A DNA stretch of 64,000 nt from Planctomycetota bacterium (GCA_004357655.1 SMVQ01000232.1:1-64000); one strand, 5' to 3'; positions 55,001-63,710 are shown, counted from the first letter of the stretch. Made by a program: numbers and translations. The notes: a model not told the origin generated them from the letters alone.

Positions 55001-55964
55001 CGACGCGGCCCTGCACGAGTCGCCGGGCGTGACGGCACGCAAGTTCTTCGCCCAGTACGACGAGGACCGGAGCGGACTCCTCACCGGCTCGGAGTACGCG
55101 AAGGCCGGGGGCGCGAACATCGACCGCAACGGCGACGGGCGCGTCACCCTGCTCGAGACGGCGCTCATGGGCGGCTACTTCGGCGGCCGAGACACCGCCG
55201 TTGCGGAGGGTCCGCCGCCGGTGTTCCTCGCGACGCGCGTGGACTCCGAAGGCGACCTCGCGCGCCTCCTCGACGGCGTGAACCCCTACGAGTTCGACCG
55301 GGACGACGACGACAAGCTGGACCGGCGCGAGTTGACCGCCGCCTTCTTCGAGGCCCTCGACCTCGACGACGACCACCGGCTCTCGTTCGCCGAGCTCTCG
55401 CGACACCCCGGCAACCTCAGGCAGCTCCGTTACGGCGACCACTCCGCCCTCGCGCGCTTCGATCGCAAGGACCTGAACGACGGCGGCTCGATCAGCCTGC
55501 GCGAGTTCGTGGTGGAGGACCGCGACTGGCGTGCGCTCGACATCGACGCGAGCGGTCACGTCCAACTGCGCGTGGAACCGACGCCGTGGGAACGCGAGTG
55601 GGGCTTCGTGGGCGCCATGACCGAGTGGCCGACGCGCCAACCGAACCGCACCGGCCTCCCCCCTGTGATCACGGCCGAACGCGTGCTCGCTGCCTTCGAC
55701 TCGGATCACAACGAGCGCCTGAGCCAGCGCGAGCTGCGCAAGCGCCCCGATCTCTTCCGGGAGATGGAGCGCAACGGCGACGGCTTCGTCGACCTGCGCG
55801 AGATCCAATACCGCGTCCGCCTCGCCGCCGAACAAGGTGTCGACGTGACCGCCGACGGCTTCGTCGAGCGTTGGGATCTCGACGGCAACGGCCGCGTCGA
55901 AGACGACGAGCTCCCCGAGGGCGCCGAGCTCGTCCTCGCGCGCGAGCGCCAGGCACGCCGCTGA
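52008..55964 (+). CDS. Decahaem cytochrome c with LVIVD propeller repeats and EF-hand tail
   Basis: The 1318-residue exported product starts with an N-terminal hydrophobic signal/anchor (about 16-33). Ten CxxCH c-type haem sites follow between about residues 58 and 570 (first CTDCH, last CVECH). Beta-propeller LVIVD-like repeats follow from about 630 (GGRGIHVIDVRDPTTPRRV, GGLRIYDVSEPEQIRLVG, GGLAIVDVRAPIAPRF). Five or more EF-hand-like loops come after about 1015 (DEDRSGLLTGSE, DRNGDGRVTLLE, DLDDDHRLSFAE, DLDGNGRVEDDE). ATG 52008 was chosen; a TTG at 51993 overlaps the DUF1501 stop. It is the third gene of the DUF1549-DUF1501 unit and is presumably a periplasmic or surface electron-transfer protein. 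Confidence 0.85.
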   Translation: MVDVGNSAAAATAGPTRWVAGGALVLALLALVADAFEPQEGAAGVRRGPAPVSRAAGGCTDCHEGIEAMHPGADLACVDCHGGDATARKKLAAHVQPKSRDPGDERVVKLDDDLTYRRFVNPMDLRIVDRTCGECHGGLVHDLRTSLHGTTAGHLSDGYYEMGLLEKRGSVYSVFPVPRRLAEGGEVERLVQVPPFRHSGPMDRLSTHYTDLARKECMQCHLWSEGRAVRGRTGQDGDYRGQGCAACHVRYALDGLTDTADRAAVRNEPGHPWRHAMTRAPGTETCTSCHYGDASIGLHFRGLSQLPPGAPGGPDIPGTTDSLLNRVFYLDDNEICPPDVHHERGMSCIDCHTLGDVMGDGQLHGQMEHAVEISCQACHGTFTARSTLKTERGTPLEHLFLDEVGDVFLRSKVSGEVHRVKQVVDVLDPGHIDYNEDAERAMTGEHGQVECYTCHAGWNANFLGFHFQRNEALSQLDLLSGMRTPGRVTTQEKVFATWKSFYAGLNEAGRVAPYLTGFSTMGSVDDKDGKRVLDQVMPVTAAGLSGMTMVHHQLHSVRPTARSCVECHRTSTTWGMGSANFRLARQLAFVADRRGIEVVALNRTNLSASIPLAKIVLPDVVDLVIDCDPLQGHARYLYAAEGGRGIHVIDVRDPTTPRRVAFIESIGPRGLELAGDYLYSADGIGGLRIYDVSEPEQIRLVGLVPMFDAHAVTLQWPYAYVADGPGGLAIVDVRAPIAPRFLAGIDMQRARGSVAMAIDVAVLFQYSRPRAGPDGAPLDSRSSARNLCAVVDELEGLMLFDVTEPKHPEVLWPRPDRRTVARRRNSPEYRGLALLSHVDVASPQGGARTVERDYVYLLEELSAGNGRRRSFVRSIDVTNPERIRLVGRTAAGFSTEMLAPIAVYNPPFLQQILLTPGELGVYATDASISEELNQLGVFSALRNTYVVAIEEFPLDRMIDAGGRRLKDVSHPVSRWLYRAEIERLLDVSAEALGTLEKNDAALHESPGVTARKFFAQYDEDRSGLLTGSEYAKAGGANIDRNGDGRVTLLETALMGGYFGGRDTAVAEGPPPVFLATRVDSEGDLARLLDGVNPYEFDRDDDDKLDRRELTAAFFEALDLDDDHRLSFAELSRHPGNLRQLRYGDHSALARFDRKDLNDGGSISLREFVVEDRDWRALDIDASGHVQLRVEPTPWEREWGFVGAMTEWPTRQPNRTGLPPVITAERVLAAFDSDHNERLSQRELRKRPDLFREMERNGDGFVDLREIQYRVRLAAEQGVDVTADGFVERWDLDGNGRVEDDELPEGAELVLARERQARR

Positions 55965-56259
55965 CAGAACCTACCGGCCGCCCCGGGCCTTCGACGTCCC
56001 CGCGGAGCCGACGGGGAGGACGCCGGTGCGCGAAGAGTGCCGGCAGGGGCCGAGTAGGAGCGCTCCGGGTGCTCCTTCATGAGGGACCCCGGCTCGATCG
56101 ATTCAGCGCTGCGTCGCCCCTGGCTGCGAGGGTCCCTGCCGTCCGTCCGCCGGCGAGAGTGCCGGCGAGCGACGGGGCGCCCCCCTCGGGCTCGCTGCAC
56201 GCCGCCGCAACGAGGGCAGGAATGAGGCTACCAGGCCGAGTCGAGCACCGCGGTCCAAC
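55965..56259. other. Gap after the cytochrome gene
   Basis: About 295 bp without a gene. Small imperfect hairpins occur (CCCCG/CGGGG at about 56000-56020 and GGAGC/GCTCC at about 56055-56075), and one may terminate the cytochrome transcript. No palindrome with the TACGG motif is present. Confidence 0.4.
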
Positions 56260-56865
56260 TCAGGGATTCTCCGCGCGACTCTCGACCGGGCCGGTGTGGC
56301 CGGGCGCGGCGGTGACGACTCCGCCGCGGTTCTGGAAGTACTGCGCAGCCGAGGTGACGGACGAGCTCGTCGAGACCGAGTAGTAGCTGATGTTCGCCAC
56401 GCGAGCGCCGTGGTCGGCCGCCCATACGAGCCTCTCGGTGATCGCAGACCAGCTCCCCGTGCCGTCCGGGGCGCTGATGCGGATCGTCATCACCTTGCAG
56501 CTGCACGCCGTGCCCCTGACGCCCAGGGCGTTGTTGCCCACCGCGCCGGCGATACCCGCCATGAAGGTACCGTGGCCGTGGACGTCGCTCGTGTTCGAGT
56601 TGCCGTTGTAGGCGTTCCAGCCGGGGACGAGGTGCCCGACGAGGTCGGGACGGTTGCCATCGACGCCCGTGTCGAGGATCGCGATGGTCACGGTCTGGGC
56701 GCCGGGCGTGATCCCCCACGCGGCCGGCGAGCCGATCTGGCGGTGCTCGGGTTGCATCGGGTAGCGCGGGTCATCAGGGATGACGTCGGCCGCCGGGACG
56801 ATGCGGTCGAGCTCGGCGAACTCGACCTCCGGTCGAGCGCGATCCGCCTCCGCCTGGAGCGGCTC
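56260..56865 (-). pseudogene. Truncated subtilisin-like (S8) protease
   Basis: The minus-strand frame begins in the middle of a pro-domain/linker (VEFAELDRIVPAADVIPDDP). It contains the catalytic Asp motif IAILDTGVDGNRPDL and the His motif DVHGHGTFMAGIAGA, with a weak oxyanion-site region (VVTAAPGHTGP). It then stops before the Ser motif GTSMA. The signal peptide and the catalytic serine are absent. The upstream part is replaced by a fragment on the other strand from about 56900. It cannot be an active protease. Confidence 0.7.
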
Positions 56866-56899
56866 GCTGGCGTCCGAGTGGGTACCCGCGCGCGCAGGG

Positions 56900-57424
56900 G
56901 CCCAGGAGCTCGCCCTCCGTCTCGTGAGTGCGGGGATCATTCGGGGCCGGGTCGTCGATGCGGCGGGCGCGGCCTCCGCCGCGGCCCGAGTGAGCGTCTG
57001 GCGCCTCGACCGCGGCAGGACGGGGGTGGAGGACATCGTCTGGTCCGGACCCCGGGGCGCGTTTCAGGTCGACGGTATGCACGACGGTCGCTACGACCTC
57101 ACCGCCCGCACGGACGACGGCCGCGTCGTGGTCTCACGCGGCCTAGAGGTGCGACCCGGAGTCCTCGTCGATGGCATCGTCCTGACACTCGAGCCAGCCG
57201 CCCGGTGGGTCGTCGGTTACGAGGGGCACGCGGCGTCCGCGACCGTCGAGGTGCTGCTCGATGGCGAAGTCCTCGCCGCCGGCGGTGTCACACGCGGGAC
57301 GCGCTCCGAGTTCTGGGTGCCGCCCGGGCAGGTGCGCGTGCGGTTCTTCGTCGACGGCAAGGATGTCGGTCGTCGGGACGCCCAGACCGTGCTCGAGTCG
57401 CGGTCGGAAGTCGTGTTCGAGTGA
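56900..57424 (+). pseudogene. Fragment with carboxypeptidase-regulatory-like beta domain
   Basis: From about 56906 the plus-strand frame encodes IIRGRVVDAAGAASAAARVS, FQVDGMHDGRYDLTART and a second beta unit ending RFFVDGKDVGRRDAQTVLES. This is the pattern of carboxypeptidase regulatory-like repeats seen in the sigma-fusion protein at 59477. The earlier part of the frame overlaps the protease relic on the other strand and lacks a signal peptide or start, so only the 3' end of a gene remains. Confidence 0.5.
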
Positions 57425-57586
57425 GGATTCCCGCCCCGCTCGGCGCCAGTCCTCGATATTCCGCCGGAATCGGCGCAACTGGATCGCGCTGGGGGAGGTC
57501 TTTGCTCCACGCGTGCGGGCCCCATGCGGGCTCGCGGGCGACATGCGGGCTCAACCCATTCCTACGCACAAGTACAGGAGGCAACC

Positions 57587-58348
57587 ATGCAGAGAGCCAT
57601 ACTCGGGGCGATCATCCTCGCCCTTTCCTCATTCGTTCAGGCAGGCACCACACCGGCCGTCCCGGCTGGCTACAACTACTACACCTCGGGTCTGTCGAAC
57701 GCGACGAACACGGGCACCTACAGGGTGACGTTCAAGCTCCACGACCCCAACGGACCGGACACCCATACGACGATCACGCTCGATCTCAGCGTGCCTGCCA
57801 CGGGTGAGCAGAAAGCGGCCGAGCTCGCGGCGAAGATCAACGCCGACTCGAGTAACGGGCTCTCGGCCGCTTCGGTGGGAAACGTGATCACGGTCCAACC
57901 GACAACGGTGCCCCAGGGCGGCCACGGCATGCTCTCCGTGAAGGCGAAGGACAAGACCGGTCAGCGGGATTCCTGGACGAAAGTGCGTAACCCCGGCTCC
58001 GCCGCCGCCCTGCAGTGGCCTGCGACGGGAAGCGTGCCGGCGGTCGACGTCGTGCCGCAGCAGAGCCTTGGAATCTTCCGCGTCGAAGGCCTCGCCACGG
58101 GCGTTCACGGGCTCGGCGGGCAGAGCGAGGTCGTCTTCGGCGGGGACGACATCGTTGTGTCGGTCTTCCCGTTGCCGGGCGCAACCCCGGTGGAGATCGC
58201 GGCGGCCCTGTCGGCCGAGCTCACTCTCGCCGGGGCTCCGCACGTCCTCTTCGATGACGTCCTGATCCTGTTCCTGCGCCGGGACGCGCCCTCCATCGAG
58301 GCCGGGGCCATGGATAGGGGCCTCATGGCCATCTACAGTCTGCAGTAG
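57587..58348 (+). CDS. Secreted protein of unknown function
   Basis: The 253-residue product has a clear signal peptide (MQRAILGAIILALSSFVQA). A beta-rich mature part follows (TYRVTFKLHDPNGPDTHTTI, AAELAAKINADSS, SLGIFRVEGLATGVHG, DIVVSVFPLPGATP). The AAxLAAKINAD and AAALSAELTLAG segments repeat a helix-strand unit. AGGAGG at 57576-57581, 5 nt before the ATG, makes this a well-supported gene. I recognise no family. Confidence 0.75.
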   Translation: MQRAILGAIILALSSFVQAGTTPAVPAGYNYYTSGLSNATNTGTYRVTFKLHDPNGPDTHTTITLDLSVPATGEQKAAELAAKINADSSNGLSAASVGNVITVQPTTVPQGGHGMLSVKAKDKTGQRDSWTKVRNPGSAAALQWPATGSVPAVDVVPQQSLGIFRVEGLATGVHGLGGQSEVVFGGDDIVVSVFPLPGATPVEIAAALSAELTLAGAPHVLFDDVLILFLRRDAPSIEAGAMDRGLMAIYSLQ

Positions 58349-58469
58349 CGATCGGACGCTCACCCGTGGGTTGGGCTCGGCGCTCTCCGGCGCCGGGCTC
58401 ACTCCGGGCACGGCACCGAGGGCTCGCGGCGGGCTCGGAGGAGCATCTATTCCAGGAGGCTCTGGAGCG

Positions 58470-58715
58470 CGTCGCGAGCGGTTTCCGAAGTCGGAGCGCA
58501 ATCGGTTCGCGGGCCTGGATCGCTCTCAGCACCTGCACCGCACCGGTGCCCTCGAACGGCCGGAACAGGACCGACGACTCGTACAGCGTGACTCCGAGCG
58601 AGTAGACGTCGGTGCGCGCGTCGACCCCACGCGCCGCCCCCGCGAGCTGCTCGGGGCAGATGTAGCAAGGCGTTCCTGTGAAGTCGCCCGAGCGCAGCAT
58701 GATGTTGGATACTCG
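58470..58715 (-). pseudogene. Relic of a PknB-type Ser/Thr kinase
   Basis: The minus-strand frame encodes GDFTGTPCYICPEQLAG, DARTDVYSLGVTLYESSV and RPFEGTGAVQVLRAIQ, which is the activation-loop end and helices after it (subdomains VIII-X) of planctomycete PknB-type kinases. The ATP-binding loop, catalytic HRD and DFG parts are missing, and the usual ELL after LYE is altered. It is a broken piece of a larger kinase gene. Confidence 0.6.
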
Positions 58716-59476
58716 GAGGAGGTGCGACGCAACGAGGGGCGTCCAAGTGGCTCGACATATCTGCTGAACCATGGACCCACCCCACTGGCCACGTATCCCG
58801 ACGACCTCGTCGGGACGTGGCACGCCTTCATGATCCGGCCGGCCTGGGAATCATGCCCCAGCCGGCGCGCGAGGGCCCATAGCCAGGCTTCGGTCGAGTT
58901 CATCTCGGAGGCGGGCACGGGTGGCTCTGGAATGCCACAGGGGTTCGGAATCCTTCGGCAAGCCTCCATTACTCTCGGTTTCCGTGAGAATTGCGGTGGC
59001 CGCGGGGAACTCGAGTATGGAAGCCGTGGCCTCGCGCCGGCATCCCCTCGCCCAAGGAGCCCCGTGCAACAGCCTCACTGCCCTACCCGCTGCGAAGCGA
59101 TCGCCCTCACCGCAGGCCTGGGGAGCGCGCCCGCAGTCGCGCCAGCCCAGTCCGTCGCACTCTACGCCATTCGGCTTCCGGCCCCGTTCGCTCGGCATCT
59201 TCCCCTGCCGCCAGCGATCGTCGACGCGGGCCTGGTGCTGGGGCGTCCGAGCACCGATCGGACCGTTGGCACCGGGTGGGCCTGCCACGTCTCTCCCCGG
59301 CCGGAGGGTGCCCTGTTCGACCTGTACACGCTGCCCGGCGAGGAGTCCTCGAGCGCCCTCGCGATCGACGCGGTGGGACGGATCGTCGAGCACGGTCACC
59401 TGGCCGGAATGACGCGCGTCTTCCCGCTCACGCCTCCGAAAGGGTGACCGCTGGCGCGCGGTGGTTAGCAGAAGCC
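58716..59476. other. Non-coding or decayed stretch before the sigma-fusion gene
   Basis: This part of the degenerate region shows no intact gene. A plus-strand frame from about 59063 (GTG) to 59447 reads AIALTAGLGSAPAVAPAQS, like a late signal peptide, then about 100 residues ending in MTRVFPLTPPKG. It could be a decayed secreted protein, but has no strong start. Neighbouring frames on the minus strand show only short kinase-linker-like scraps. Confidence 0.35.
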
Positions 59477-62400
59477 ATGACGTCTCCCCTGTCTCCCACG
59501 GTCGAAGTCCTCCTCGCGGACGTGAGCTGGGTTCGCGGCCTCGCACGCGGCCTGGTGCGCGATGCGGCTCTGGCCGATGACGCGGGCCAGGAGGCCTGGC
59601 TCGCGGCGCTGCGGCGAACGCGCACGTCACGCTCACCGCTGCGCGGCTGGCTCGCGGGTGCGACGCGCAACGCGGTGCTCAAGGCGCGCCGCTCGGAGGG
59701 ACGGCGGCGCGCTCACGAGGAGATCGCCGCGAAGGCGGAGCGCACACCTTCGACGGCGGAGGTCGTGGAGGGCATCTCGACGCAGCTCGCCGTCGCGGAG
59801 GCCGTGCACGAGTTGGAGGAGCCGTATCGCGCGACGATCCTCCTGCGCTACTACGAGGACCTCTCCCTCAAGGCGATTGCGGTGCGCATGGACGCGCCGG
59901 TTCCGACCGTCGCGGCGCGCGTGCAGCGTGGACTCCGGATGCTGCAGCGCGTGCTCGAGCGGCGGCTCGGCGTGGATGGCGGAAACTGGATTTGCGCGCT
60001 GCTCCCGCTGCTCGAACGGGATGCCTCGATCGAGCCGAGGACGCCGCCGACCCCGCTCGTCGCCACCGCTGGAAAGGCCGCTATCCTTGCTGCCGCAATC
60101 GTCGCCGGGGGCTTCGGACTGCGGGCGATCCTGGTGCGGGATGCCGAACCCGTGCCCGCCCTGGTGACCCGCGCGGCGCTGGAAGAATCGGCCGTTGCGG
60201 ATGTGGCTCCCACGGGCACCGAGCTCCCGGTCCCGGACCGTGCGACGAGGCGCGCGGCGATCGGTGCCGCGTCCCTCTCGAGCGCGGCAGACGACGAGGC
60301 CGCGCTGAGCGGCTCGCTGCTGGCGCGCATCGTGGACTCCGATGGCACGCCGGCTGCGGAACTCTTCGTGGAGGTGCGTCACGCCGATGCGCTCGATCCC
60401 TCCCGACCTGTCTTCCGGGTGCGAACCGGACGGCACGGCCGCCTGACCCTCGACGGCCTGTCGCCGGGCGAGTGGGTCGTCGCGCCGGCGCTCGGGGGGG
60501 CGATGGCGGTGAACGTCTCGGCGTCGGAGACCGCCAGCGTCACACTCCATCTGCCCCCGGGGCCTGCGCTCTCGGGTGTCGTGGTCGACGCCCGCGGTAC
60601 GCCGGTGCCCCACGCGGGCGTGTGGCTCTCGCTCTCCCCACCACGGTCGATCACGGTCGATCGTCTCGTGCAATCGACGGTTGCCGACGAGTTCGTCGTG
60701 CGCGCCGACGAACGCGGGGCCTTTCGGCTGAGCACGATCGGGGCGGCCCGCACGGTCGGCGCGCGCGCCGCAGGACACTCTCCGTCGCCCGCCTACTCGC
60801 TGCGGGAACGCGGAGGGACCGAGCTCGAGATGCGCCTGGTGCTCGCCGGGGAGGGCGGCTCGGTCTCCGGCGTGGTGTCGGGCCCGGACGGGGCCCCGAT
60901 CGCCGCCGCTGCGATCCTGCTCGACGTCGGCAGCACGGAGACGTCGCTCCCGGACGGACGGCGCTTCACCAGCTCCCTGCCACTCGTCCACGCCCGTAGT
61001 GACGCGAGCGGTCGCTTCCGCGTCTTCGGTGTGCGCCCGGGATCCCGGAGGCTGCTTGTCCGCGCGGCGGGTCTCGCCCCGTGGCGGGGTGAGGTGGAGG
61101 TTCGCGGCCACGATGAGGTGCGAGTCGACGTCCGTCTCCAGCGGGGCTTGACCGTCACAGGCACGATCACGGACGCCGGCGGCGCTCCGCTCGAAGGCGT
61201 CCTGGTCTGGGCCGCGCGCCGACACTGGACCGCCGCGCCCGACCCGCCCCATGCCATCGGAACGCGCACGGATCCGAACGGGCGCTACCGGCTCCGTGGG
61301 ATCGAAGCGGGCTACTGCTGGATTACCGTCGATGGCGGCCGGAGGGGACGCGCCGCAGAAGTGCTCGTGGGCGGCGGGGAGCGCGAGCTCGTCCACGATG
61401 TGAGCTTGACGCCCGGCACCGACCTGCGCGGTCGCGTGCTCGACGCGGACGGAACGGGGCTCGCGGGCCTCTCGGTGCGGGCGAGGAGGCTGAACGACTG
61501 GCGTTCCATCGGCACCATCACGGACGAGGCTGGCGCGTTCACGATCTTCGGCCTGGGGGAACACGCGTACGCGCTCCGGGTCGCCGAGGGTGACGTCACG
61601 CTGGTCCGCGACCTTCGCGTGCGGCCGGGTGACGGCGAGACGATCATCCGGGTCGGAGCGGGGCTGCGCCCGAGTGCGAGGATCACGGGCGTCGTGACCG
61701 AGGCGGACGGAAGTGCTGCGGCGCTGAAGGGCGTACGCCTGGAACGGGTTGGCGACGACTGGACGCTCGAGTTGGGCGTCGAGCGCGGGGCCGGCGGGAC
61801 CTTCCGCACGCACGCCTGCCCTCCGGGCGTCTGGCGGGTCGCCCTGCGGATCGCCGGGCATCCGGACCTGCCGATCGGAGCGGAGCACACGCTCGCGCCC
61901 CATCAGGTGCTGGACCTCGGTCGCATCCGCCTCGAGCCGGCGGGTTCCCTTCGGCTGCGCTTTCCGCCGGCCATGTCCGGCCAACTGTTCGATCTGGGCC
62001 TGAACATCCTCGACGCGGAGGGCCGGCTCGTCCACGACCTGCGGCTGGCCGAGCCCGAGCGCCACCTGCCGCTGACGCTCCCCGTGAACGCGGGCGTCCT
62101 CACGGTACGCGCCTTTGCGGCGGGCTTCGCGCCGAGCATCCAGAGCGTTCGCGTTCGCGAGCACGTAGTCGAGCCCGTCGAGCTGCGGCTCGAGCCCGGC
62201 ACCGCGTGTACGCTGCGCTTCCACACGGTGGAAGGCGCGCGCGACCCCGCGCGGCTCCGGCTCCTCGTCCGTACCGAGTCCGGTGACGTACTCCTCGAGC
62301 GCAGGGTCCTTCGTACCGTCAATGCGCCGGACTTCCCGTTCGTCGAGACGATCGACCTGCTCGCGGGCGTGTACGAGGTCGAAGCCGGTACGCAGAAGCT

Positions 62401-62485
62401 CGTGGCCCATGGCGTTCTGATCGTCCATCAGGGTGTGATCGGACCACCCCTCGACCTACTTCTCGAACCAAGAGGATCCAGATGA
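59477..62485 (+). CDS. ECF sigma factor fused through a TM helix to carboxypeptidase-regulatory-like repeats
   Basis: The 1002-residue product starts with an ECF-type sigma factor: a sigma-2 region (LARGLVRDAALADDAGQEAW, about 20-41) and a sigma-4 helix-turn-helix (LEEPYRATILLRYYEDLSLK then IAVRMDAPVPTVAARVQRGL, about 113-152). A single membrane helix follows (about 199-220, AAILAAAIVAGGFGLRAILV). The rest lies outside the cytoplasm and consists of repeated beta domains of carboxypeptidase regulatory type (VSGVVSGPDGAPIAAAAILL, VTGTITDAGGAPLEGVLVWA, LRGRVLDADGTGLAGLSVRA). Such fusions suggest a membrane-tethered sigma factor released or regulated by an outside signal. It overlaps the next gene in ATGA. 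No anti-sigma gene is near. Confidence 0.88.
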   Translation: MTSPLSPTVEVLLADVSWVRGLARGLVRDAALADDAGQEAWLAALRRTRTSRSPLRGWLAGATRNAVLKARRSEGRRRAHEEIAAKAERTPSTAEVVEGISTQLAVAEAVHELEEPYRATILLRYYEDLSLKAIAVRMDAPVPTVAARVQRGLRMLQRVLERRLGVDGGNWICALLPLLERDASIEPRTPPTPLVATAGKAAILAAAIVAGGFGLRAILVRDAEPVPALVTRAALEESAVADVAPTGTELPVPDRATRRAAIGAASLSSAADDEAALSGSLLARIVDSDGTPAAELFVEVRHADALDPSRPVFRVRTGRHGRLTLDGLSPGEWVVAPALGGAMAVNVSASETASVTLHLPPGPALSGVVVDARGTPVPHAGVWLSLSPPRSITVDRLVQSTVADEFVVRADERGAFRLSTIGAARTVGARAAGHSPSPAYSLRERGGTELEMRLVLAGEGGSVSGVVSGPDGAPIAAAAILLDVGSTETSLPDGRRFTSSLPLVHARSDASGRFRVFGVRPGSRRLLVRAAGLAPWRGEVEVRGHDEVRVDVRLQRGLTVTGTITDAGGAPLEGVLVWAARRHWTAAPDPPHAIGTRTDPNGRYRLRGIEAGYCWITVDGGRRGRAAEVLVGGGERELVHDVSLTPGTDLRGRVLDADGTGLAGLSVRARRLNDWRSIGTITDEAGAFTIFGLGEHAYALRVAEGDVTLVRDLRVRPGDGETIIRVGAGLRPSARITGVVTEADGSAAALKGVRLERVGDDWTLELGVERGAGGTFRTHACPPGVWRVALRIAGHPDLPIGAEHTLAPHQVLDLGRIRLEPAGSLRLRFPPAMSGQLFDLGLNILDAEGRLVHDLRLAEPERHLPLTLPVNAGVLTVRAFAAGFAPSIQSVRVREHVVEPVELRLEPGTACTLRFHTVEGARDPARLRLLVRTESGDVLLERRVLRTVNAPDFPFVETIDLLAGVYEVEAGTQKLVAHGVLIVHQGVIGPPLDLLLEPRGSR

Positions 62486-63522
62486 TCGCCAGCATCACGT
62501 GTCTACTGCTCACCTGCCTCGGCCCGTGGACCGGTACGCCGACTGCGCTGCGGCAGGGCGTCCAAGTCGCCGACGTCCCGCGCTACGAGTTTCAAAGACC
62601 CTTGCTCAACGGCATGGGCACGGCGAGTCTCGAGGACTTGCGCGGGAAGCCGGTCCTCCTGGAGTTCTGGGGCACCCAGGCCGCCGCGTTGGACGACACG
62701 ATGCGCGAGGCGCTCGTGTGGCAGGCAGCCTACGGTGACGATCTCACCGTGCTGTTCGTCGAGGTCAAGGATGCGACCGATCTCCTGGTCACGAGCCTGG
62801 CCTTGAAGAAAAAGTGGCTCGGGGGTCGGGCCATGTGGACGACGGAGTCGCCCTGTCGTGTCGGCTTGAAGGGCGCGTTGCCGCAGTTCGTGCTGCTCTC
62901 GAGCGAGGGCGTCGTCCTGCTCAAGGGTACGACGGAATCCTACGAGCTCGGTTTTCGCGACGAACTGGTGGAAGCGATCGAGGACGAGTTGCGCGGTGAG
63001 GTCGAACGGCGGCGCCGTGGACCCGCGGACCATCCGGCGCGCCTGGCCCAGGCCTGGGACCTGTTCTCGCAAGGGCGCATCGAAGCGGCGTTCGACCTGG
63101 CTCTGTCGTTGGCTGCCGACCCGGAGAGCGACGGGACAGGAGCGGCGGCCGCCGGAACAACCCTGGACGTGTTCCGCGCGCGCGTCGAGCGACGCCTCCG
63201 GCGCGCCGCGTGGCAGATCGAGAACGGCTTCCTGCTGCAGGCCGAGGAAGCGCTCGCCCAGCTCGAGGGACAACTCGCCTCCGAAGCGTCCTTGGCATCC
63301 CAGCAAGCCGAGCTGAGTGCGGCTCTGCACGACGAGTCGCTGCGGGCGGAATGGAAGGCGGCCAAGGATCTCGCCAAGTTGGAGCAGAAGCTCTACGCCA
63401 AGGGCTCGAAGTCCGTCCTCGTCAGGCAGCTTGCAAGGCTGGCGAAGAAGCACTCCGGAACGAAGAGCGGCGAGCGCGCCGAGCACCTCTTCGAGGCCGC
63501 TCGAGTGTCGCCTTACAAGTGA
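62482..63522 (+). CDS. Secreted thioredoxin-fold protein lacking the CxxC pair
   Basis: The 346-residue product has a signal peptide (MIASITCLLLTCLGPWTG) and a TlpA/AhpC-like thioredoxin region opening LEDLRGKPVLLEFWGT. The expected WCxxC is replaced by WGTQAAAL. A helical charged second half follows (about 190-340, coiled-coil-like, RVERRLRRAAWQIENGFLLQ). Without cysteines it cannot act as a disulfide reductase; it may be a binding or structural module. ATG 62482 overlaps the sigma-fusion stop (ATGA), so the two are expressed together and probably act in one pathway. Confidence 0.72.
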   Translation: MIASITCLLLTCLGPWTGTPTALRQGVQVADVPRYEFQRPLLNGMGTASLEDLRGKPVLLEFWGTQAAALDDTMREALVWQAAYGDDLTVLFVEVKDATDLLVTSLALKKKWLGGRAMWTTESPCRVGLKGALPQFVLLSSEGVVLLKGTTESYELGFRDELVEAIEDELRGEVERRRRGPADHPARLAQAWDLFSQGRIEAAFDLALSLAADPESDGTGAAAAGTTLDVFRARVERRLRRAAWQIENGFLLQAEEALAQLEGQLASEASLASQQAELSAALHDESLRAEWKAAKDLAKLEQKLYAKGSKSVLVRQLARLAKKHSGTKSGERAEHLFEAARVSPYK

Positions 63523-63710
63523 TCCTCCGGCCGGCCCTGGTCCGTGGACGACACTCCAGGGACAGCCAGGCAGAAACGTCTCTTCGTCGCACGAGCCCGC
63601 GATTCGTAGGACGCCGGGAGCGCGACACGACCCGCGGCGCTGGAGCCCGGCGAACGAGTCGAGCTCAGCGAAGCCGGAGTGAACCTGCCTCGCGACTTGC
63701 CTCGGCGCAA

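Noticed and set aside
52641-55835. 1064-codon minus-strand open frame opposite the cytochrome gene
   Set aside because: Shadow of the real gene; the plus-strand frame contains ten CxxCH sites and EF-hand loops while this one has no recognisable feature.
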